The notes beneath the pieces are model-generated. The model did no database searches, had not been told where the DNA came from, and was given only the letters and a program-made list of their open reading frames with translations. Shown in pieces: positions 18,546-30,900 of a stretch of DNA of 64,000 nt (position 1 is the stretch's first letter; each line of letters starts with the position of its first letter). A program made the position numbers and the translations under genes. Source of the stretch: DASPJR01 sp035628505 (lineage in GTDB: Bacteria; Planctomycetota; SZUA-567; H5-PLA8); contig DASPJR010000038.1 in assembly GCA_035628505.1 (NCBI GenBank), forward strand, positions 1 to 64,000, given 5' to 3'.

Positions 18546-18561
18546 GTGATAAATATATCAC
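18546..18561. promoter_or_regulatory. dyad-symmetric operator-like site
   Basis: GTGATA, 4-nt spacer, TATCAC: a perfect 6-bp inverted repeat of the size bound by dimeric helix-turn-helix regulators. It lies 50-65 nt upstream of the predicted promoter for the giant gene. The binding protein is unknown. Confidence 0.35.
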
Positions 18562-18610
18562 TGCAGAGCTCGCCGTTATCGTCAAACCCACCAAATTGCT
18601 TGACAATTCT

Positions 18611-18639
18611 TTGGCAAAAAAAAGAGTGATGTGTAGAAT
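18611..18639 (+). promoter_or_regulatory. putative promoter of the giant repeat-protein gene
   Basis: TTGGCA (18611-18616), 17-nt spacer, TAGAAT (18634-18639) with a TGTG extension before the -10. It implies a leader transcript of about 260 nt. Confidence 0.45.
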
Positions 18640-18833
18640 CCCGCCCACTGAAAACAAAAATAAAACGGAGCGATAGACGAGTTCCCGATAGGTGCCGCAA
18701 TTTCGCGAACATGCACATTTCTGTGTAGATGTGCTTCTCCTTACATCGTTCTGTAATGGTACACGTCAGATCGAGTGCCGTGACACTGTTCTCCTCACGT
18801 GCCGGGGAGCATGCGCAATTTAAGAAGGATTAG

Positions 18834-18911
18834 GTGAACAAACTTCACGCGGTCGACACGAAAAAAAAGACAAACCCGGCTGCGCCCTTCAGGAGATTGG
18901 AAGATGAGTAG
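18834..18911 (+). CDS. possible 25-codon leader ORF overlapping the giant gene start
   Basis: GTG at 18834 follows AAGGA. The frame reads a Lys-rich peptide (VNKLHAVDTKKKTNPAAPFR...) and ends at a TAG at 18909-18911, just inside the giant gene, whose ATG is at 18904. The arrangement would allow translational coupling, but 25 codons is short enough to be chance. Confidence 0.25.
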   Translation: MNKLHAVDTKKKTNPAAPFRRLEDE

Positions 18912-21900
18912 TTTCTCTACTGTAGCTTCTCGAATTGCTTTCATGCTGGTTCTCTGCGCCTCCCTATTCTGGTCGCAGGAGGCGCGGTCGGCCACGCTCA
19001 CCTACACGGTTGTCACCAATAATAACGACACAAACATCAATCTTACGACAGACGGAACAACCGACTGGATTCACTGGGCCCGGTCCGCCGTTGGGGATGT
19101 TGATCGCAAGAATGTTGCAACCAACTACATCAGTAACTACACCGTGGTTGGCGCGGGAACGCCGGCGCGCATCACCAACAGCACCATGCGTGTGAATTGG
19201 ACCGACGGAACACCGATGGCGACTCATACGGAAAGCGCGAATGCCGGAACGATGTTGTCCCTCGGCGGAATCAACAATGGATTTCAGATTGTCGTTCCAG
19301 CGGATACGACGACGCGGACAGTGAAGCTGTATGCGGGCGCGATCAGCAGCGGAACAGGCATGATGCGCGCTTTCTTAAGCGATGGAAGTGCAGCCAACAT
19401 TATTGACGTAACAACCGGCGCAACGAACAACTCGACATTCACGATCACTTACGCAGCCGCATCTCCCAACCAGACTCTGACCATCACGTGGACAAACGCT
19501 ACCGCAACGGGCAGCGTTACCTTGTCGTCTGTAACGCTGCAGGGCGGCGCCCCCCCTGCGACAACGAACTTCACCTGGAGCGGCGCTGATTTCGCCAACA
19601 ATACTTTCTTGAGCAACGGTGCCAACTGGGTCGGCGGGGTGGCGCCGACGGGCATCGCAACGGAGAACCTGATCTTCCCGGCTGCCGCATCCAGCTTTGC
19701 GCCTCAGAACGACTTTGCTGCCGGAACAAACTTTGGCTCCATTGCGTTTTATGGTAATCACACGCTGTCCGGCAACGCGATCGCTCTGAACGGCAACGTA
19801 ACTGCTTCGACCAACGCCACGGCGAGCGTCAATCTGAATCTGCAGCAGGTTGTTGCGGGACGGACGTTCGCTGCTGATGCGGGAAGCACGCTGACGCTCG
19901 GCGGTACCGTTGACGCGAACTCGCTGACGCTTACGGTTAACCCGGTCGGCACAGGTCTTATCAGCATCAACAATATTGCTGGTCCGGGAACTTTTGTTAC
20001 GGCCGGCACTGGTAATGTGCAACTCACTGGCGCAATCAGCAATTTGACGTCGATCAGTCTCGCCGGGACGGGGACCTTTACGCAGTCGGCAGCCAGCGTC
20101 ATTTCAGGAACAACCACAACCACGTTGAACGCAGCGAACGGCAATTTCATCTTTGCCGGAGCGAATACCCATAGCGGCGCGACGACGCTCACCAACGGCA
20201 ATCTTTTCATCGGCTCGGATTCAGTGCCTGCGGTAAGCGGACCTCTGGGACTTGGCACGTTGAATAACAACGGCGGAACAATCGCGGCTTCCGGCGCGGC
20301 GCGCTCGTTGAACAATACCGTGCTTATGGGCGGCAACATGACGATCAACGGCACGTTCGATCTGACCTTCACCGGGTCTGTTCAGATGAACAACGCCGAT
20401 CGCACATTTACTATCAACAGCACTTCTCCCAAGGGAGCAATCTTTGCGAATTCACAGAATCCAGCAAGCGATACGGCGGGCGCGATTGTCCGTGGACCTG
20501 CACCAACGGCAAACCGCAACATGACCAAAGCGGGCTTTGGACAGATGACCATTCAAGGCATCTGCGTCGGGCAAAACCAGGTGTTTGTGACTGCTGGAAC
20601 GATTCTGCTGGAAGGCACGCTCGGCAAGTTTTCGGCAGGCGCGGGCACGCCCGATATCCGCATCGATGCGAACGCGACAGTGATTCTCGACTACAGCACC
20701 TTGCCCGTTGCCGGCGGCGTTAACGAGCGCGTTGACGATAATGACGTCATTCATCTGAACGGCAAAGACGCGACACTCGTCCTCCGCGGGAACGCCAGCA
20801 GCGCAATCGTTGAGCGTATCGCAACTCTGGTTTTCGCACAGGGCGAAGGCATCGTAAAAATTCAGAACGAAAGTACGACCGGAAACGGCGATACCACTCT
20901 GCTCTGCTCGAGCAATATTCTATTCCAGGCGGGCGCGACAGGTGTTTTCGTACGCGAGAACCTGAGCCCAGCCGGCACCGGGTTCACGCGGCTGCGCGCT
21001 GGCGCGCTTTTCGTAGACGAACAGCCCATGCAGCTGCTCACCGTGTCAACCATTACGGGAGTCACGTCGACGCTTCGGGAAGCGGCCAAGTACGATCGCA
21101 CTCCCACGGACCTGGGCGTGGTGCCATTTACCGGAAAAGTGTTTACGTCAATCGCCAGCGGCAACTGGGACAACGCGACCACGTGGACCCCGGCACCGGC
21201 GGCGGGCGAACCGGGCGCGAGCGACCACGTTGTTGTCGACGACGATCACGTTATCGACCTGAATGGCGCGGACCGTGCTGTAACGAGTGTCCGGTTCAAC
21301 AGAAATGGAAAAATAACCGGAACGAATCGACTTGCGATTTCGGCGCTGATTCTAGCCGATAATCAGGCGTTGACGCCTGAAATCGCCTGCGACATCAACC
21401 TCGCTGGAGGATTGGTCGAAGCCAGCGTTCCCGGATTGTCCACAACATTGACGCTCAGCGGTGCCATACACGAAACGGGTGGCGCGCGGACGCTGATCAA
21501 AACGGGTGTGGGTTACCTGAAGCTCTCCAGTCCGAACAGTGATTATACAGGCGGTACGTGGCTCGGAACGCCAAATACGGCTCCAACCGTGACCACAGTT
21601 GGAACGACGACGACGTTCAATGCTACAGCGTTGGCTATTTATAACGCGGCGATGCTCGTCAATCGCACGATTACGATGACCAGTGGCCCGGCGAGCGGCG
21701 AAGTGCGAACGATTTCTGCGTTTAATCCAGCGACGAGCCTGATCACCGTGTCATCCGCGTTCTCTGCCGCTCCAACTGTGGGAAATACGTTCATTGTCGA
21801 GGGTTTCACGGGCAAGTTCGGCGGCCCCTTGGTGCTGGATGCGGATACGACCGGCGCAGTGACCAATGGCCCGATTGGAACTGGGACTCTCTTCCTGAAT

Positions 21901-24900
21901 AACGGTGTGTTGCCGCTTACTTTTGGCCCAAACAACCTGACCATCCAGGCTGGCACAGCGACGGGAAGAACCATCGCCAACGCGATTCATAACACGATGG
22001 CCTCAACGAATACCGTGACACTCGGAGGCACTCAGCCGCTTACTTTCACGGGCAACGTAAGCCTCGGCGCAAACTTGCTGCTGATCTGCGGTGTGGATGC
22101 GACCTTTAGCGGAATCATCAGTGGCACACCGACTTTCACCAAGCATGGCAGCGGGGTGATTCTGCTTTCGGGTGCCAGCACGTTCTCCGGAGGTTTTACG
22201 CTCGCCAGCGGGCCGCTGAAAATCGGAAGCGACTCGGTCGGTGCAATTACGTCCGGCCCGGTCGGTACGGGTACGTTTACGATCAATGCTGTGACGACTG
22301 GCGGCGGAGCGATCCAGATTCCAACCACGCTGGAAGCCGTTGGAGCCAATCGCACGGTTGCCAATAAGGTGAATCTAAACGGTGATTTCACTGTCCTGGC
22401 CGGCAACAATCTTGTTCTCGGTCGCAGCACGCAGTCGGCCGACCTGAGCGCCAACCGCACTGTTACCATCAACAACAACACGACGCTGGACAGCCGGCTG
22501 ACTAACAATTTTACGTTTACGAAGAACGGTACCGGAACGCTGCTGCTGACTCAGGCCAACAACTCCTACACCGGTGCGACGACGGTCAACGGCGGTGTGT
22601 TGACACTCAGTGGCGATGTGGCGACGCTGACGAACACGACGTCGATCACGGTCAACGCGGGCGGAACTTTCGAGATCTCAGGTGGCGCGGGAGCGGCCAA
22701 TCCGAACCGAATTCTGGACACGTGCCAGCTGAACCTCAATGGCGGCGCCTTCAGAATTATTCAGATTGCCGGTGCGACAGTCGCGCGGACGGAAAGCATC
22801 GGCGTGGTGCGCTTTGGCGCCGGAAGCACGCTGCGGGTCGACTGCAACACAGCTACGTTCGGCTGCAGCCTGACCTCCAGCAGTACAGCACTGGGTGCGA
22901 CCGAATTCATCAATAATGGCTCGCTGAATTTCGAACGCATTGACGGTGGCGGAGGCGCGACCGCGGCGTTCTTCATCAACAATGCAACTCTCTTTGACGT
23001 GCCGCGCGCCACGGTGAACGGTCAATTTGCAGAATACAAGGGCACCGCAACGGCAACCGGTCTCGTGGCGAAGGTCTCAACGGCTTCGCGTTTCACGGTG
23101 AATAATGGCAATTGGGGCGATGCCGCAACCTGGGATGCCGGCGGGGTTCCGGCGACGACGGCTAATGTTGTCATTCGCCATCTGGTGGCTCTGAAAGACA
23201 GCCTGGGCGCCGATCAGAGTCAGACTGCAAACTCGATTTCCTTCGATCAGGGTGCGGGCACGGGCATCACGGGGGCCTCGGGCAGAACGCTTACGGTCAG
23301 CAGCGGCGCTATTAACGTTGGCGGCACGGCAGCACCCACCATCGGCAATCCGACCGGAGCCACGTTCGACCTGGTCTTTGGCGGTGTTGAAGGCATCATC
23401 AATCAGGCCAGCAGCGGCGCGCTTGTGGTTACTGCATCGATTTCATCTGCAAGCACGGCCGGACTGACCGTCGGCGGTTCCGGTTCGACGACTCTTTCCG
23501 GTTCACTTGGATTCTCGGGCGGCTTACGCGTGCGCGGCGGGCAGTGCACTGTCAGCGGCAACAACACCTTTACTGGTGGAACTTCAGTGCAGGGTGGAAC
23601 GCTTAGTATCAGCAGCGATTTGAACCTCGGTGCCGTCGCGGGTGGTATCATGCTTGGCGGCGCGTCGGTCGGTACGCTCACGATTGGCGCTGCGAACGAC
23701 GTGTCCCTCAGCAGCGCGCGAGGTTTTGCCCTTTCCACTGGAGGCGGCATCGTCGATGTCCCGCTTGATCGCACCCTGACAATTAACTCCCCAATCAGTG
23801 GAAACTTCACGCTGACGAAGAACGGCGCAGGACGCGTGACGTTCGCAGGCACAGGCAGCACACGCGGCGGCGCCAATGTGTTCACTGTCGTGAATGCCGG
23901 TATCCTGCGCGCCGGTTCAAATGACTTCCTTGGCAACGTTGTAAACGATTCATGCTTTATCACTTTGTACAGCGGTACGACGCTTGAGATTGCACACGGT
24001 GTCACGGCCGCCGGACCGAAGATTGCCATGAATAACGGTTCGAAACTTATCGGCATTGGCAATGCGACCGCGGCATTTAACAACATCGTTCCACAGCAGG
24101 GAGCGACAGTAATCGTTGAACATCAGCCCTTCCAGGCATCTAATGCCTTCACGCTGAATAATTTTGCTGGAACCAACGGTAATGCTCCGCTGGCCGCACA
24201 GAATAATACGTTGACTCTTTTGCGCGCAAATAGCGGTCGAATCGTTCTGGGTGGAAGCAATTCGTTCTACGAGGGCACCTGGATTATCGAGAGCGGAATC
24301 GTTCAGGCGAACAATGGCACATCGTTCGGCGACAATGGGCCTGTCTTGAGCACAGTCACAGTTAACGCCGGTGCCACGCTCTGCAGCAATACGCCGCTTG
24401 CTACGCCAGTGATCTTGAATGGAGGTACGTTTGGTGCATCTGGAGGCAACGGCGGCGCTAGCGTCACTGGCGGTCAGGGAAACAACGCCGGCGCGCAAAG
24501 CCTCATTGTTACCGCACCTTCGACAATTAATCTCGACGACGTGGTTACGCCAGGCACTGCCCGCATTGTGACGATCAGTGGCATCCTCGCCGGCACGGCT
24601 CCGTTGACCGTCAACGGGTTAAATGGAACAACGGCCCTTATTCTGTCGAATCTCAGCAACGTCTACACCGGACAAATCACCGTTAACTCCAACGCCGTTC
24701 TTCAGGCACAGAATCCGGGATCACTGGGAGTAGCCGGAAGCTTGATTCCAGTCGTGCTCGCCGGTGGCACGCTGGATCTGCGCAGCAGTCTCAGCAATAC
24801 CGGCGGTGTCTACAGTTTCAATAATGATGTTACGGTCATGCCCAGCGTCGGCGATGTGACATCGATCTCGACGATAACGGTGCAGAATAACGGCGGCACG

Positions 24901-27900
24901 AACCCCACACTTCAGACAATCGCGCTTAACTCGTTGAATTTGCTGGCGCCCGCACTTGCGATCACTACGCCGATTGCATCGAACTACGCATTAAAGTTTT
25001 CTGGAGCCGTGAACATTGGACAGGACACGGTGCTGCGCCTCGACAGTGCGAACCTTACGTTTGACGGCGTCGTCTCGGGACTTGGCTCTGTCACCAAAAC
25101 AGGGCTTGGCACGCTGTTCTTTAATAACACTGCCAGTTACAGCGGGGCAACCACGATCAATAGTGGCGCGATCTCAATCAACGGATCAACGGGAGCGCTC
25201 TACAACTCGGTACCCAATGGTCTCATTACGGTGAACGCGAGCGGCACACTGCAGATCAACAGCAATGGAACCACTGCGGATTACGACAGGCTTCCTGACG
25301 ATGTCGTTGTTACTCTGAATGGCGGAACATTCGCCATCAGCGCGCCGAGCAATGTTACGCGAACGGAAACCATCAAGCGCCTGCAGTACGGTCCCATGCC
25401 GGGCAGGTTGGCGTTGAATGCCAGCGGAACGGGCAATGCCGCACTGACCACACAGGACGCACTGACTCGAATTGGCGCGGGTACGCTGCAACTGCAGCGC
25501 AATTTCACCAGTGCTCTGAATCAGGCCAACCTGTACACGGGCGATGCCGTGGGTACGACCTTCCCTTATGTTACTGTCGCAGAGCCATCCGCGACCAACA
25601 CGGGTATTTACGCGGCCGGCAGTGGCGAAAACAGCGGCGTGATTGCTGACGCTCCGGCCGTTGGTGCTTACGTTTACACCTCTGCTGCTTCTGGGGACTG
25701 GGACAATCCCGCCACGTGGACATCTTCTCCGGCGGGAGGTACGACCCCGACGATTGCTGATGACGTGATCATCTCCGCAGGCCACAACGTCAGTCTCAAC
25801 GGCGCCGACCGCGCGGCGCGGTCCGTGCGTTTCATGCCTAACCCGGTAAACGTCACGAGCGGCATCACAGGAACGAACACGCTCACCGTGGCGACGGGCA
25901 ACATTTCAGTCGATCCAAACAGCGATTTGGCCGGCAGCGGTTTGCTTGGCGACTATTACAACTCGAACAACTTCAATACATACGTCATGAGTCGCGTGGA
26001 GAACATCAACAAGGGTAGCGGTAATTTCGACCCGGACGCAGATCCGGTCACCGGAACGAATGGCGTATTGACGTATCAGAATTTTAGCATCGTCTGGAGC
26101 GGGTTCGTCCGCGCGGACTTTACCGAGCTCTATACCCTGGGCTTCGCGGTCGATGACGGCGTGCGCATTTACTTTGACAACCAGCTGATCGTTGATTCCT
26201 GGACTGGGCAGGGCGTCGGTAACCCTTACCTGATGACTGTTCCAATGACCGCCGGCGTGAAAATTCCAATCCGCATTGAGTATTTCAATGGCGGCGGTAA
26301 CAGCGGCTGGATTTTTTCATGGAACAGTGCTTCGCAGACCGGCGGTGTACAGACCGTCGTTCCCGCGGCCAACCTCTTCGCGGGCAGCGCTCCGATTACG
26401 ATTACAAGCAACCTGAGCTTTGGCTCGGCGACAGGAAGCATCAACAACAACGGAGCTGGAACGCTGAATCTCACCGGCTCGATCGCAGGTACCGGCGGAC
26501 TGGTGATCAACTCTAACGGCTCGGTCGCTCCTAAGGCAGTGAACACCTACACGGGCGGCACAAAGCTGATAAAGGGCTTCCTGCAACTGGGCGACAACAA
26601 TGCTCTGAGCAGCGATCCGCTCACTGTTAGCGGCGGTACTCTGGCAGCCAACATCAATTCGAACGCAACGGTGAATTTCTCAAACACCATCATTGCGGAT
26701 ACAGACATCGTGCTGGGGGCTTCGCCTGGCACGTTGAATCATCTTGGAACAATCCAGCTGACGGGCAGCCGATCGGTTTATGCTGCCAATCCCAATCAGG
26801 TTAATTTACTGGGAACAATCACAGACAGTGGCAATAGCTACAACTTCACCAAGGATGGATTCGGCACAATTCTGATCGCTTCACCTCTTGCACACGGTGG
26901 TGATACCTACCTGATCCGCGGAACGCTGACACTTGGCGTGCATGACGCGCTTCCCGTGAACAAGCCGCTCTACATGCGCGGGCTCAATATCCTCGGTTAT
27001 GCTGCGACATTGAATCTTAACAACTTCAACCAGACTCTGCCGGCAGTCATCATTATGGATGGCGGCGCCCTTGGCACGCCGAACCAGATTACGTCCGGGA
27101 ACGCAGCGACCTTGACAATCAACACCGCGTCAAACACATCTTTCGCCGGATTGCTGGCCGGTGGCATGGCGCTGACCAAGACAGGGGTGGGAACTCTGAT
27201 TCTGGGGGGCCCAAGCAACAATACGTATTCAGGAACGACAACTGTACAGAACGGCACGCTGCGGCTGGGCTATTCCAACGCAATTCCCAACGCCTCGACT
27301 GTAATGGTGAACGCCGGAGCGACGCTGGATCTTGCCAACTTCAGCGACCAGATCGGCGGAACTGGCGCGATTTACCTTAATGGCGGCACGATTACCAGCA
27401 ATCTGGGGGTCATGACCATTGGCGATGCCACCGGCGCCATTGATGTGTATGTCACAGCTCCCGGTAGCGTGATCAACGGTGCGGTTGCTTTTACCGCAAA
27501 CCGTGAATTCAATGTCGCGGCAGGGAGCGATCTTACCGTAAATGCATTTCTGTCCGGCGCGGCTGGCGCGATTACCAAGAGTGGCGCCGGCACAATGGTG
27601 CTCAACAATGTGAGCACCTACACAGGCGTAACAACCGTGAATGACGGTGTGCTTCAGCTCAATGGCAATGCGGCAACGATTGCAAACTCGAGCTCACTGG
27701 TTCTCAATGGCGGAACCTTCCTGATCGATGCCACCGCCGGTGGCGCCAATCCCAACCGCATTGGCGACACGGCGACGGTCGTTTTCAATGGCGGCAATTT
27801 CACCATGCTTGCGCCCAACAACGTGACGCGTACCGAAACCGTTGGTGTGGCCTCATTCGATGGCGGCAACAGCGCCATTACGCTCACGCCGCAAGGCACC

Positions 27901-30900
27901 GGTAGCAGCCAGTTGACGCTCACCACGGCAGGTGCACTCCCCAGTCGAAGCAATGGCGCGACGTTCAATTTCGTGCGGCCGGCTGCCACTCCAGGCACGG
28001 CGAACCTGTTCTTCTCGGGCGGTGTGGCCGGAACATCAATTCCGTTCGGTTCTGTGAATGGCAATCTTGCCACTTACGACGGCAACACAAACACTGGGGA
28101 AGGCTGTATAGACGCAACGGGTGCCGCGAACACCTATATCACGCAGCAGGACGGCACGTGGGATGGCACTTTAGCGAGCACTGCCTTCGGCGGACAGGTG
28201 ATTCCCGCCGGTGCAAACGTGATCATTCGTCACGCCGTGACGGTCACAAGCGCCGTAGCTCCAAGCTCCATCTTGTTCGACCAGAACCTGGCCACGGGAA
28301 CGTACGGGCTTGCTGCAGCAGCGGCTCAGACCGTAACGGTTTCAAGCGGACTGGTTGCCACGAGCGGGACGGCCGCACCGACGATTGATTCCAACATCAC
28401 GCTCGCCTTTGGTGGTACAACTGGATTGCTCAAGACGGAAAGCAGCGGCATCCTGACTGTGAACGCGCGCATCACTGGAACGGCCGGCCTGTCGAAGTCG
28501 GGTTCAGGCACCGCGGTGTTGACCAATGCCGCGAGCACCTACACAGCCACGACGACTATATTGGCTGGTACGCTGCGCATGTCTGCCGATACGGCGACCG
28601 CCACAGACGGTATTCTCGGACCCTCGGCCAATACAGTGACTCTGGCGGGCGGAACCTATCTTGCAAATGCCACATTCAGCTCAGCCCGCGTATTTACCAC
28701 CCTTTCGAACTCGACGGGAAGTGCAATCGACGTTCAAACCGGACTAACGCTTACGCTCACTGGCGCAATCGCCGGCGGCACACCGCTCGAATTCAACAGC
28801 GGCGCCGGTCTTAACGGCACTAATGGCGGAACGGTTGAGTTCACTATCGCGGGCACGCGCACGGGCGCAAACACCATCAACGGTGGAACCGTTCGCGTGG
28901 CGGCATTGGCAGCCGGAGCCTGCCTGGGTACCGGCAGTATCACGATCAACGATGGCGCCCTGGAAGCGGTGTTCACCGCTGCGGCCAATGAGCGTCTACC
29001 GAATGCTCTGATCATGAATGATAAAGCTGTGTTCCGTGGAATTGGACCTACGCCGACAACTTCATTCACGTCCGGAACAATCTTCGTTGCGCCCGGGGCT
29101 CAAATTGCACTTCAGACTGGAAGTACGCCATCGGACGTTTTGCGCCTGTTCAGTGCTGGCAACCAGCTCAGCGGAGGAGGCGGTGGAGCGACAGTGACCG
29201 TCACTGGCGCGGGCCGTGTGCAATTCATGCAGGATAACAATAACAACGCCTTCGTCGGCAATTACATCGTAAACTCGACCGTTCTGATGGTAAATGCCGC
29301 CGGTTCACTCAGCACGCCGACGAATAGAGTTACGATTAACGCGGGCGGTTCGTTCATGACGAATGCCGCCGTCACCGCAGGCTATCCGATTGTTTTAAAC
29401 GGCGGAACATTGGCCGTGAACAACAACACAGGAACGTTCTCAGGTCCTGTAAGTGTGCTGGCGCCATCAACACTATCTACCTTGGGTCTCGCGGGCTCTA
29501 CGCCATTCCAATTGACAATCAGCGGTCAGTTGTCCGGCTCCGCTGCGGTGACGCTCGCCGGCAACGGCTCGAGCGTGCGCCTGACCAATCCGGCCAGTCC
29601 GTACAACGGAATCATCAATATCGGTTCTGGCGGTTCGACGACGACATTTGAGTTGAATGCCAGCAACTCACCCTTGACCGCTGGGCCGCCATGCACGCTA
29701 GTTTGGGGCGGAACAACGGCAACGCTTAATCTGCGCAGTGACCAATCGACTGCGTTTACAGCCACAGCGGTGCTGAACGGAAATGCCACAATTTCAGTAG
29801 ACCGAATCAACGCGCCGAACACGGGACGAATATTAAGCCTGAGTTCGCTTTCGATCGGAGCCAGCACGCTGAACGTAACGGGCGGCAGCACGTATTCGCT
29901 GAACTTCCCCGGCGCAACGCTCACCGGCGTGGGCTCGACGTCGATTTTCAATCCGACCACGGCGCCCCTGATTCTGAACGGTGCGGTGGTGGATGGTGGA
30001 AATGCAAACGGCATCCGCCTGACCAACGGAACAATGACTCTGAGCGGCACGACGGCGAACACCTACACGGGAGACACAACTGTCAACCTCGGCACGCTGA
30101 ACCTGAACAAGACCGCAGGCGTCAATGCGATCGGCGGTAACCTGGTTATCGGCGACGGCACAGGCGTTGATACAGTCCAGCTCCTGGCTGCGGATCAGAT
30201 CCCGAACACCGCGTCGGTCACTATCAACCGAACGTCCGGCCGCTTGGCGCACACAAACAATAATGAAACGGTGGGTTCGCTTGTCGATAGCGGAACCGGG
30301 ACGGGAAGCGCCGTTTCGCTCGGCAGTGGAACGCTGACGATTGCTTCGAATGCTGACGCGACGTTCAGTGGTGCGATCGGCGGAACCGGCAGCCTGGTCA
30401 AAACAGGAGCGTTTGCCCAGACGCTGGCGGGCACAAGCACGTACACCGGCGCGACCACCGTTCAGGCGGGAACACTCCAGGTCAACGGGTCAATCGCTTC
30501 AAGCGACTTTTCGGTTGATGGCGGCACGCTCGGCGGAAGCGGCACTGTGGGCACCATCTCTGGCACAGCTTCGGGTGGAACAGTCAATCCTGGCTCACCG
30601 GTCTCGGCTACTGCAGTGTTGAGCAGCGGGGATGTCGCACTCGATGCCGCCACGACGTTCAGCGCAAACCTGAACGGAGCCACAGCGGGAACCGGGTATG
30701 ATCAGTTGAATGTGACTGGCACAGTGAATCTCAACGGCGCAACGCTCAACCTGGCGTTCGGGTTCACGCCGGCTGTCGGAGCAGCGTTCGTTCTGGTGAA
30801 TAACGATGGCGCGGACGCAATCTCCGGAACGTTTGCAGGACTGGCCGAAGGCGCAAATCTTACGCTGGGCGGTCTGCGTTATCAGATCACCTATGCTGGT

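Larger units (their letters stand above)
18472..18903 (+). other. 432-bp intergenic leader region before the giant gene
   Basis: AT-richer than its surroundings. Holds a perfect 6-bp dyad, a promoter-like element and a possible 25-codon leader ORF, each listed separately. No RNA gene or riboswitch could be recognised by eye. Confidence 0.5.

Noticed and set aside
18781..18903. Possible c-di-GMP or other riboswitch upstream of the giant gene
   Set aside because: A few matching letters only (GACAAACCC); the paired elements of known riboswitches could not be found.
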